Part shown: positions 1 to 5,117 of the stretch, in pieces
Layout of the letters: the number at the start of each line of letters is the position of its first letter
Numbering within the stretch: the stretch's first letter is position 1
DNA from: Acidobacteriota bacterium
GTDB lineage: Bacteria; Acidobacteriota; Terriglobia; Terriglobales; Acidobacteriaceae
Assembly: GCA_003225515.1 (NCBI GenBank)
Contig: QIAK01000300.1
Span: 1-5,257, forward strand
Direction of reading: 5' to 3'
Length of the DNA stretch: 5,257 nucleotides
The notes under the pieces: model-generated
The model's database searches: none
Told to the model about the DNA's origin: nothing
Seen by the model: only the letters and a program-made list of their open reading frames with translations
Position numbers and translations under genes: made by a program

Positions 1-502
1 TGATTCCAATGCCTTGCTTTTCGAGCCGCGCGAAATATTGGCGCAGGGTGCGCCAGTCGGGCGTGATCTTGTAATGATCAAATCCGCTGCGGTCGGCCTG
101 GATGATCGCATCGTTGAGAGGAGCGATCGAACCTCCTTCGCCGGTAATTTCAGAAGTGATTCCCTGATAGATCTTCGAGGGCAGGTGCGGATCGACAAGA
201 ATCGTGCGTTCCGATTGACCGAGCATGTCGATAAAGCCCGGGGCCACGACCCTGCCGCCAGCATCGATCGTGCGCTTGCGCGGATCGGCAGCGAGATTGC
301 CGATGGCTGCAATTTTTCCGTCGCGGATGCCGATGTCTCCGGAGTACCAGGGAGATCCAGTGCCGTCGATGATACGGCCGTGGGTGATGACGACGTCGAA
401 GGCCGGAGTTTGGGCAAGAGTTAACGAGGTGAGCAGCAGGAGTGCGAAGAAGATGGGAATATGGATCGCGTTCGGCAAAACTGTCTTGCGATTCTTGCTC
501 AC
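1..502 (-). CDS. Secreted amidohydrolase, N-acyl-D-amino-acid deacylase-like (N-terminal part, C-terminus beyond window)
   Basis: Only the first 167 codons are present. The start is GTG at 502-500: an in-frame TAG lies 12 codons upstream, no other usual start codon lies between, and GAGG sits about 7 nt before the GTG. Residues 1-31 form a Sec signal peptide (KNRK, a hydrophobic stretch at about 13-29, then LAQ), so the enzyme should act outside the cytoplasm. Residues 35-93 match the amidohydrolase N-terminal beta-sandwich and first barrel strand: FDVVITHGRIIDGTGSPWY, RDGKIAAIG, then VVAPGFIDM. In D-aminoacylases this strand continues HTH or similar; here residues 94-98 read LGQSE. The later segment ITGEGGS (119-125) lies where classical D-aminoacylases carry GNCG with a metal-binding Cys. 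The family hydrolyses N-acyl groups from D-amino acids, but substrate and activity are uncertain with these ligands missing. It lies 37 bp downstream of the permease gene on the same strand. Confidence 0.85.
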   Translation of the reverse strand, partial: MSKNRKTVLPNAIHIPIFFALLLLTSLTLAQTPAFDVVITHGRIIDGTGSPWYSGDIGIRDGKIAAIGNLAADPRKRTIDAGGRVVAPGFIDMLGQSERTILVDPHLPSKIYQGITSEITGEGGSIAPLNDAIIQADRSGFDHYKITPDWRTLRQYFARLEKQGIGI

Positions 503-515
503 GTTTGGATCCTCA

Positions 516-568
516 GGGGCTGAAGCCCTCGAATTCTATTTACGCCTTACGCGGCCCTGAAGGACCGC
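516..568. repeat. Two-hairpin palindromic repeat overlapping the 3' end of the permease gene
   Basis: There are two short inverted repeats with the same four-base loop. The first pairs GGGC (517-520) with GCCC (525-528) around TGAA. The second pairs GCGGCCC (551-557) with GGACCGC (562-568) around TGAA, with one mismatch. The loops are 37 bp apart. The first hairpin lies in the gap between permease and amidohydrolase; the second lies inside the last codons of the permease (residues 451-456). It resembles the REP-like 'GGGGCTGAAGCCC' elements I associate with acidobacterial gaps, but that family assignment is from memory. No T-run follows on either strand, so it is not a standard intrinsic terminator. 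Confidence 0.5.
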
Positions 569-1916
569 TCTTCCACTTTGCGGAACTGGCTGCGGCGACA
601 CCTAGAACAATCCAGATTGCCAGCGCGATCCATTCAGAGATTGTGAAGTGGCCGGGAATGAGCGGGACCACTTTCATCAGTGCCATCGCGATTCCCACGG
701 CTAATCCAAACCATGCCACGGCCTGCTCAACTCTCGAGAGGATAATTGTTTCAGGGCCGGGCCTGCGCGCCAAGGCAAGGCATGCGGCGCAGGCTGCTGA
801 CCATCCGATGGCGCAGGCTACCGATCCGACCTCAGTGATGGGAACCAGAATCGCATCGCCCAGCAGCATGCATACAGCCGTGGCCAGACCGACAGAGAGA
901 ACCGCGGCGGCCGGTGTGCGGTAACGCGCGTGGACGATTCCGACACGCGAGTTGACCATTCCACGGCGTCCCAAGGCAAAAAGCAAACGGCTGGCAGCAA
1001 CAAAATTTCCGTTAAAACATTTAAAGAGCGACAACAAGGCTGCCGCGAGAATGATTTGTACAATCCAGCGCGAGCCCAACGCTTGCTGGAAGGCCACAGC
1101 GGTCATGAATTTCTCGCCGGTCAGTTGGCGCCAGGGAGCGGCGAACGCGACCGCCGCAACGATGATTCCGTAGAAAAGAATGCCGATGAAGATTGCCATC
1201 CAGATCGCCCGAAAGAAGCCCTGGCTGCGGAAATCGGGACTGGCCTCCTCGGCGGCTTTGCCTACGGATTCAAATCCAGTCATAAAATAAGGAACAATTT
1301 GAATCACCAGCAGAATGGAAACCAGTGGAGTGTGCGTGAACAGCGGCTGGATATTAGCCGGAGAACGGCGGCTTACGCCCAGCGCCACAAAAATGACGAA
1401 GAGGGCAAGGGTGCCGAAGCTGGTCCAATTCTGAAACGTGGCACTCAGACGGATGCCGCGATAATTCAACAACGTGAGCAGCGCGGTCAGGGCAAGACCA
1501 ATGAGAAGATGCGGAAGATATACAGGGTGGCCGGCAATGCGGTAGAGCTCAATCGAATCAAGGCCAGGAATAATGTAGCCGGCAATACGGCCAACGGCGA
1601 CGGCCTCCCATGGACAAACGATGAAGTAGGCAAGAGTCATCATCCAGCCGGTGGCGAAGCTGATGGGCCGCGAAAAAGCCGCGGAGGTGTAGGCCACTTC
1701 GCCGGCGGCGTCGGGCATGGCGATCACTAATTTGCCGTAGACCCATCCGATGGGAAGCAGCAGCGCACCACCGATGACGAAGCCGAGAAGGGCGCCCAGG
1801 GCGCCGCCGCGAAGCAACCAGTCATCCATGATGACCAGCCAGCCGACACCGACCATGGTTCCCCAGCCCAGAGTAAAGTAGTCGGTAGCGCGGAGCTGGC
1901 GGTCGAGAGTATGCAC
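540..1916 (-). CDS. APC-family amino acid/polyamine permease
   Basis: This is a 458-residue, highly hydrophobic protein of the usual length for the APC superfamily (LeuT fold, about 12 membrane helices), so it should be an inner-membrane secondary transporter. Family marks include a glycine-rich first helix (GWGTMVGVGW, 17-26), MPDAAGEVAY in the helix 2 region (67-76), the helix 6 to loop segment GFESVGKAAEEASPD (214-228; compare the family's GFE...EE.NP), and FNGNFVAASRLLFALGRRG (301-319; compare N....SR..ya..r.g). An acidic pair, D31-D32, follows helix 1. The GTG start at 1916 is the only usual start codon after an in-frame TAA; no clear ribosome-binding site precedes it. After the last helix (ending near 446) the tail KWKSGPSGPRKA is partly encoded by a palindromic repeat. 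The substrate cannot be read from sequence; the deacylase downstream suggests amino acids. An antisense plus-strand ORF covering 930-1730 is a shadow. Confidence 0.88.
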   Translation of the reverse strand: MHTLDRQLRATDYFTLGWGTMVGVGWLVIMDDWLLRGGALGALLGFVIGGALLLPIGWVYGKLVIAMPDAAGEVAYTSAAFSRPISFATGWMMTLAYFIVCPWEAVAVGRIAGYIIPGLDSIELYRIAGHPVYLPHLLIGLALTALLTLLNYRGIRLSATFQNWTSFGTLALFVIFVALGVSRRSPANIQPLFTHTPLVSILLVIQIVPYFMTGFESVGKAAEEASPDFRSQGFFRAIWMAIFIGILFYGIIVAAVAFAAPWRQLTGEKFMTAVAFQQALGSRWIVQIILAAALLSLFKCFNGNFVAASRLLFALGRRGMVNSRVGIVHARYRTPAAAVLSVGLATAVCMLLGDAILVPITEVGSVACAIGWSAACAACLALARRPGPETIILSRVEQAVAWFGLAVGIAMALMKVVPLIPGHFTISEWIALAIWIVLGVAAASSAKWKSGPSGPRKA

Positions 1917-1948
1917 GAGGTCAGATATTCGATGGGGAGGCGGCGCGA

Positions 1949-1954
1949 ATTATA
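1949..1954 (-). promoter_or_regulatory. Possible -10 element for the permease gene
   Basis: The minus strand reads TATAAT exactly, placed so that transcription would begin roughly 20-25 nt before the permease GTG. No convincing -35 box is seen at 16-18 bp spacing (the candidates read CCATAG, ACCATA and AACCAT), so this is a tentative call based on one hexamer and its position. Confidence 0.3.
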
Positions 1955-1991
1955 AAGCATTTGCAGTGTGCTATGGTTGACTTCCGGCTGC

Positions 1992-2025
1992 GCGCCTGCA
2001 CTTTCATTGTGCGCCTGCATTTTCA
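1992..2025. repeat. Two tandem 15-bp direct repeats, 19-bp period, before the acyltransferase gene
   Basis: GCGCCTGCAYTTTCA occurs at 1992-2006 and again at 2011-2025, with a single C/T difference and a 19-bp period (nearly two helical turns). The second copy ends 15 bp before the acyltransferase start. A TTGACT hexamer (1977-1982) lies just upstream and could be a -35 box, but no good -10 follows at normal spacing. The pair could be an operator or simply a local duplication. Confidence 0.45.
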
Positions 2026-2040
2026 AAAGAGAGATTCCCC

Positions 2041-2847
2041 ATGCCTCGATACGAGTATCGCGTTCTGAATCCAGTTCCTGCGGCGGAGAAGGCGTTTCTT
2101 GCGTGGATCGACCAGCTTGATCGCGAGTTCATGAATCGCGACCCGGAGCATCGCAGCAACGTAGTATGCGACGCGCTGCATCAACTTTATCTGGGACGTG
2201 CGTATGCGGCCGCGAGCGGCGGGTTAGCCGAGCAGGTGTTGGTGCATTCGTTCGATCCACGGAACGCTACGCTGGAACCGGAATACTACGGCGACGTGGA
2301 CGCCGCGAAATATGCGGAACGCAAACCGCTGATCTGGTTCTGGATGATGTACGACCGTTCGCCGGTGGGGCTGAATCACTGGCTGGGATACCGCGTTCGC
2401 GCGATGCTGGCGCGGCACATCTTCAAGCATTGCGGCAAGAACGTGAAAATCTTTCACAACGTGGAATTTTCCTTTGGCTACAATCTCACCATCGAGGACA
2501 ACTGCACCATTCATAAGTATGTGCTGCTGGACGATCGCGGGGAGATCGTGATTCACGAAGGCTGCTCGATTTCCGACTATGCCAACGTGTACTCGCATTC
2601 GCATGACCTGAATGACGGCATGCTGGTCGACAATCACAAGACGGAAATTGGACCGAGGGCGCGGGTGACATATCACGCGACCGTGCTCAGCGGAGTGAAT
2701 GTGGGAGAGCACGGAATTGTGGGATCGATGGGGGTAGCGTCAAAGAACGTTGCGCCGTATCACATTGTTGGCGGAATTCCGGCCAAGCCGATCAAGGTGA
2801 AGTCGATTGCGCCGGAGGAATTGCGGCGGTCGCTTGAGAACAAGTAG
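2041..2847 (+). CDS. Left-handed beta-helix (hexapeptide-repeat) acyltransferase, substrate unknown
   Basis: The protein has 268 residues and no signal peptide. Residues 1-125 form a mostly helical region that I do not recognise, including IWFWMMYDRSPVGLNHWLGY at 98-117. From about residue 130 the sequence takes on the imperfect hexapeptide rhythm of a left-handed beta-helix (VKIFHN, LTIEDN, CTIHKY, IVIHEG, CSISDY, ANVYSH, ARVTYH, TVLSGV), as in galactoside, maltose and WcaF-type O-acetyltransferases. SHSHD (185-189) sits where those enzymes carry the catalytic His, probably H188 here. The end, VGGIPAKPIKV (243-253), is the family's usual closing turn. By family it should move an acetyl or other acyl group from CoA to a sugar or similar acceptor, as a trimer. 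The ATG at 2041 follows AGAGAG at about 8 nt. No glycan genes surround it, so the acceptor is unknown. Confidence 0.85.
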   Translation: MPRYEYRVLNPVPAAEKAFLAWIDQLDREFMNRDPEHRSNVVCDALHQLYLGRAYAAASGGLAEQVLVHSFDPRNATLEPEYYGDVDAAKYAERKPLIWFWMMYDRSPVGLNHWLGYRVRAMLARHIFKHCGKNVKIFHNVEFSFGYNLTIEDNCTIHKYVLLDDRGEIVIHEGCSISDYANVYSHSHDLNDGMLVDNHKTEIGPRARVTYHATVLSGVNVGEHGIVGSMGVASKNVAPYHIVGGIPAKPIKVKSIAPEELRRSLENK

Positions 2848-2915
2848 GCTTCCGGGTCCGGCTTCCGGAGTTCCTGGATGCGGCGTTTCCGGAAGCCGAG
2901 CGCCGGAAGCCGCAT
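2847..2915. repeat. Nested inverted repeat between the acyltransferase gene and trpS
   Basis: GGCTTCCGG occurs at 2847-2855 and 2860-2868; its complement CCGGAAGCC occurs at 2889-2897 and 2903-2911. The inner arms pair over 10 bp (2860-2869 with 2888-2897, 18-nt loop) and the outer arms enclose them with 4- and 5-nt spacers. A further pair, ATGCGGC (2878-2884) and GCCGCAT (2909-2915), allows an alternative fold. The first arm begins on the last base of the acyltransferase stop codon. There is no T-run, so a standard intrinsic terminator is unlikely; a REP-like element or an mRNA-end structure fits better. Confidence 0.65.
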
Positions 2916-2938
2916 GTTAGTATCGAACTCAGCGCTGC

Positions 2939-3985
2939 ATGACATCTCAACCCCTGACATCTTCCTCTAAACCCCGCAAGCGCGTGCTCAGCGGCATGCG
3001 CTCGACCGGCAAGCTGCACCTGGGCAACTATGTGGGCGCGCTGCAAAACTGGGTCGGCATGCAGGATCAGTATGAATGTTTTTTCTGCGTAGCGGATTGG
3101 CATGCGCTTACAACCGATTACGCCGACACATCGCGTGTAAAAGAAAATTCGTTGGAAGTCGCGCTGGACTGGTTGGCGGCGGGGCTCGATCCGGAGCGGT
3201 CGGTGATCTTCATCCAGTCGCATGTTCCGGCACATGCAGAATTGCATTTACTGTTTTCCATGATCACGCCCCTGGGATGGCTGGAACGCGTGCCCACCTA
3301 CAAAGAGCAACGCGAAAATATCAAGGACAAAGATCTGGGGACCTACGGATTTCTAGGATATCCCGTGCTGCAGTCGGCCGACATTCTGGTTTACAAGGCG
3401 GACTGCGTTCCGGTCGGCGAAGATCAGGTGGCGCACGTGGAGCTGACGCGGGAAATCGCGCGGCGCTTCAACGGATTCTACGGCACTGGAAAGGAAGTTT
3501 TCCCCGAGCCGCAGGCGCTGCTGACGCCGGCAGCCAAGTTGCCTGGTACGGACGGCCGCAAGATGTCGAAGTCCTACGGGAATACGGTGCTGTTGACCGA
3601 TCCCGAACCGGTTGTGCGGCAGAAGTTGAAGACGATGGTGACCGATCCAGCGCGGGTGCGGCGCTCTGACCCGGGTAATCCGGATGTGTGTCCGGTGGGC
3701 GACCTGCACAAGATTTTTAGCGACCAAGGCACGATGGCGAAAGTAAATGAAGGGTGCCGGTCGGCGGGAATTGGCTGCATCGAGTGCAAGGGCTGGGCCG
3801 CCGATGCGCTGGTGAAGTTGCTGATCCCCATGCAGGAACGGCGTAAGAAATTTGAGGAGAATCCTCGGCTCGCGTGGGATATTCTGGAAGCAGGCACGGA
3901 GCGGGCCCGCAAGGCTGCGGGCGAGACAATGGACGATGTGCGGGCGGCGATGGGAATGTCGCTGGGATATGAGGGATTGAAGTAG
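2939..3985 (+). CDS. trpS: Tryptophanyl-tRNA synthetase
   Basis: This 348-residue cytoplasmic class I aminoacyl-tRNA synthetase charges tRNA-Trp with tryptophan using ATP. The ATP-binding HIGH equivalent is HLGN (27-30) within SGMRSTGKLHLGNY. The signature KMSKS is at 208-212, preceded by LPGTDGR. Family segments between them include YPVLQSADIL (141-150) and GEDQVAHVELTREIARRFN (160-178). The length fits bacterial TrpRS. Four cysteines (C251, C273, C280, C283; spacing C-x21-C-x6-C-x2-C) lie after KMSKS, near the tRNA anticodon-binding side, and resemble the [4Fe-4S] site known from Thermotoga maritima TrpRS. The ATG at 2939 gives an extension of about 15 residues before the conserved core; no ribosome-binding site is visible, and a GTG at codon 16 is a poor alternative because it starts within the core. 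It lies 91 bp after the acyltransferase and 129 bp before scpA on the same strand. Confidence 0.96.
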   Translation: MTSQPLTSSSKPRKRVLSGMRSTGKLHLGNYVGALQNWVGMQDQYECFFCVADWHALTTDYADTSRVKENSLEVALDWLAAGLDPERSVIFIQSHVPAHAELHLLFSMITPLGWLERVPTYKEQRENIKDKDLGTYGFLGYPVLQSADILVYKADCVPVGEDQVAHVELTREIARRFNGFYGTGKEVFPEPQALLTPAAKLPGTDGRKMSKSYGNTVLLTDPEPVVRQKLKTMVTDPARVRRSDPGNPDVCPVGDLHKIFSDQGTMAKVNEGCRSAGIGCIECKGWAADALVKLLIPMQERRKKFEENPRLAWDILEAGTERARKAAGETMDDVRAAMGMSLGYEGLK

Positions 3986-3991
3986 GAATAT

Positions 3992-4024
3992 CCCACTTCT
4001 CGCGCAAAGAACGCGAGAAATGGG
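3992..4024. repeat. Palindromic repeat, copy 1, just after trpS
   Basis: TTCTCGCG (3997-4004) pairs with CGCGAGAA (4012-4019) around the loop CAAAGAA. The stem extends through one mismatch to CCCA (3992-3995) with TGGG (4021-4024). It begins 7 bp after the trpS stop. The 14-mer CGCAAAGAACGCGA at its centre recurs exactly at 4196-4209 inside scpA. No T-run follows, so it is better read as a dispersed repeat than as a standard terminator, though a stem at an mRNA 3' end could still protect the message. Confidence 0.7.
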
Positions 4025-4058
4025 GCACCCAGTGCGGTTGTGGCGACAGCAAGTTGCA

Positions 4059-4087
4059 TAGGTCCTTCGCTTCGCTCAGGATGACAA
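4059..4087. repeat. Probable dispersed intergenic repeat upstream of scpA
   Basis: The stretch contains GTCCTTCGCTTCGCTCAGGA and continues TGACAA. I recognise this kind of 'TCCTTCG..TCGCTCAGGATGACA' text from acidobacterial intergenic DNA, but only from memory; it occurs once in this window. Internally it has a doubled TTCGC and TCCT/AGGA arms (4063-4066, 4078-4081). The segment 4025-4058 before it shows nothing recognisable. Confidence 0.35.
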
Positions 4088-4119
4088 GGATTCGTAGATG
4101 ATAAGGATTAGTAGATGAC
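4086..4119 (+). repeat. 17-bp tandem duplication of the scpA ribosome-binding site and start codon
   Basis: AAGGATTCGTAGATGAT (4086-4102) is followed directly by AAGGATTAGTAGATGAC (4103-4119), 15 of 17 positions identical. Each copy carries AAGG followed by 8 nt and then ATG. The second ATG (4115) is the scpA start; the first (4098) is out of frame with it because 17 is not a multiple of 3. The result is two adjacent initiation sites of nearly equal quality. Confidence 0.85.
4098..4118 (+). CDS. Possible six-codon leader ORF overlapping scpA (ATGA)
   Basis: The upstream copy of the duplicated initiation site opens ATG ATA AGG ATT AGT AGA TGA, coding MIRISR. It has AAGG 8 nt before it, as good as the scpA site. 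Its TGA (4116-4118) overlaps the scpA ATG (4115-4117) as ATGA, the arrangement seen in translational coupling. The peptide has no recognisable features and the ORF may be just a by-product of the duplication. Confidence 0.25.
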   Translation: MIRISR

Positions 4120-5026
4120 GGAAGAAGCGAAAATCGTTTCTGGCGATGATGCGGCGGTCGCAACTTCGGCGGCGATTGCCGGATCCCACGCTTTTCGCAA
4201 AGAACGCGAAAAGGATGGGCCGCACAAGCCATCCCCGGACAAGAAGGAAGAGAGCGACTCGGCTTTTGCGGTTGCGGTGACGGATGTCTATGAGGGGCCG
4301 CTTGACCTGCTGCTGGACTTGATCCGCAAGCAGGATATCGACATCTACGACATTCCGATTGCGAAGATCACGGCGCAGTATCTGGCATACGTGGAGAAGA
4401 TTCGAGAACTCGATGTGAACATCGCGGCGGAGTTTATTTATATGGCGGCGGTGCTGATTCACATCAAATCAAAGATGCTGTTGCCGCGCGATCCCGCTGC
4501 TGCGTCCGAGGATCAGGACGATCCACGGAACGAACTGGTGAACCGGCTGCTCGAACATGAAAAATTCAAGTCGGCGGCGCAGATGCTTTTGCAAAAGCAG
4601 CAGATTGAAGACGCGGTGCTGTCGAATCCTTCGTTGAAGGAATTCATGGAGGCGGAAGGCACTGAGCCGGAGATTGCCGCCGATGTGATCGACCTGGTAA
4701 AGACATTTCAGCAGGTTTTGGAGCGGGTGCGAACGCGTCCGGTGCTCAACGTTGACGAGGAAACGGTTACAGTCGGGCAGATGATCGACTACCTGCGGCG
4801 GCGGCTGTCGCTGGAGGATCGTCCGATCCGCCTGAAGCAGCTGTTGATGCGGGTTCCATCGCGACAGGCCCTGGTATGCATGTTTCTCGCGCTGCTCGAA
4901 ATGGTGCGACTGCAGGCGATCCAGGTGCGGCAGGATAAGTTGTTCGGCGAAATCGCCGTCCGCAAGCACACGCACTTCGACGAGATCATGAACGAGCAGT
5001 CGGCAGTAAGAGACGACTGGAGATGA
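4115..5026 (+). CDS. scpA: Segregation and condensation protein A (condensin kleisin)
   Basis: ScpA is the kleisin that bridges SMC heads and binds ScpB in the bacterial condensin, which organises and segregates the chromosome. The N-terminal kleisin motif is clear: VYEGPLDLLLDLIRKQDIDI (58-77), then YDIPIAKITAQYLAYVEKI, then an AAEFIYMAAVLIHIKSKMLL segment (104-123). The C-terminal winged-helix region is about 215-290 (VTVGQMIDYLRRRL, then LLMRVPSRQALVCMFLALLE, LVRL-like helix and LFGEIAVR). At 303 residues it is longer than the usual 240-270, mainly through a charged, low-complexity extension before residue 56. Residues 24-35 of that extension are encoded by a second copy of the palindrome found after trpS. 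The ATG at 4115 has AAGG 8 nt upstream. scpB begins 91 bp downstream, the usual partner order. Confidence 0.95.
   Translation: MTEEAKIVSGDDAAVATSAAIAGSHAFRKEREKDGPHKPSPDKKEESDSAFAVAVTDVYEGPLDLLLDLIRKQDIDIYDIPIAKITAQYLAYVEKIRELDVNIAAEFIYMAAVLIHIKSKMLLPRDPAAASEDQDDPRNELVNRLLEHEKFKSAAQMLLQKQQIEDAVLSNPSLKEFMEAEGTEPEIAADVIDLVKTFQQVLERVRTRPVLNVDEETVTVGQMIDYLRRRLSLEDRPIRLKQLLMRVPSRQALVCMFLALLEMVRLQAIQVRQDKLFGEIAVRKHTHFDEIMNEQSAVRDDWR
4185..4219. repeat. Palindromic repeat, copy 2, inside scpA
   Basis: CTTTTCGC (4191-4198) pairs with GCGAAAAG (4206-4213) around AAAGAAC, with outer arms CCCA (4185-4188) and TGGG (4216-4219) separated by a 2x2 internal loop. It shares with the copy at 3992-4024 the exact 14-mer CGCAAAGAACGCGA, the ATCCCAC entry and the TGGG exit. 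Arm bases differ in a way that keeps pairing (CTCGCG/CGCGAG against TTTTCGC/GCGAAAA). It is read as SHAFRKEREKDG in ScpA. Confidence 0.7.
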
Positions 5027-5030
5027 GAAG

Positions 5031-5108
5031 AACAGGGACTGGGGATCAGGGGCTAGGAGCCAGATGGTCGGTTCGCTAGCCCCGATCCTAGCCCTAATCC
5101 CTGACCCC
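5031..5108. repeat. Period-7 inverted repeat between scpA and scpB
   Basis: The left arm is G-rich with a rough 7-base rhythm (ACAGGGA, CTGGGGA, TCAGGGG, CTAGGAG; 5031-5059). The right arm is C-rich with a similar rhythm (CTAGCCC, TAATCCC, TGACCCC). The best stem pairs GGATC (5043-5047) and GGGGCTAG (5049-5056) with CTAGCCCC (5076-5083) and GATCC (5084-5088), with A5048 bulged and a 19-nt loop. It fills nearly the whole 91-bp gap between scpA and scpB. Confidence 0.65.
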
Positions 5109-5117
5109 CAAACTACC

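Noticed and set aside
14..424. Plus-strand ORF antisense to the amidohydrolase
   Set aside because: It is explained as the complement of the signal-peptide-bearing amidohydrolase, whose family motifs are clear on the minus strand.
930..1730. Long plus-strand ORF (266 codons) antisense to the permease
   Set aside because: The product is polar, lacks any recognisable domain, and lies fully within a clear transporter gene on the other strand. Long antisense ORFs are expected in GC-rich coding DNA.
2224..2712. Minus-strand ORF opposite the acyltransferase
   Set aside because: It is a shadow of the hexapeptide-repeat gene and its His/Val-rich product reflects the complementary codons.
2916..2938. 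Promoter or T-box leader for trpS
   Set aside because: TAGTAT at 2918-2923 could be a -10, but no -35 is found, and about 23 bp is far too short for a T-box.
3992..4024. Intrinsic terminator for trpS
   Set aside because: The stem is strong and well placed, but no T-run follows and the core recurs inside scpA, so a dispersed repeat explains it better.
3992..4219. CRISPR array or phage attachment sites from the repeated 14-mer
   Set aside because: There are only two copies, about 190 bp apart, each an imperfect palindrome, with no regular spacers and no cas or integrase genes.
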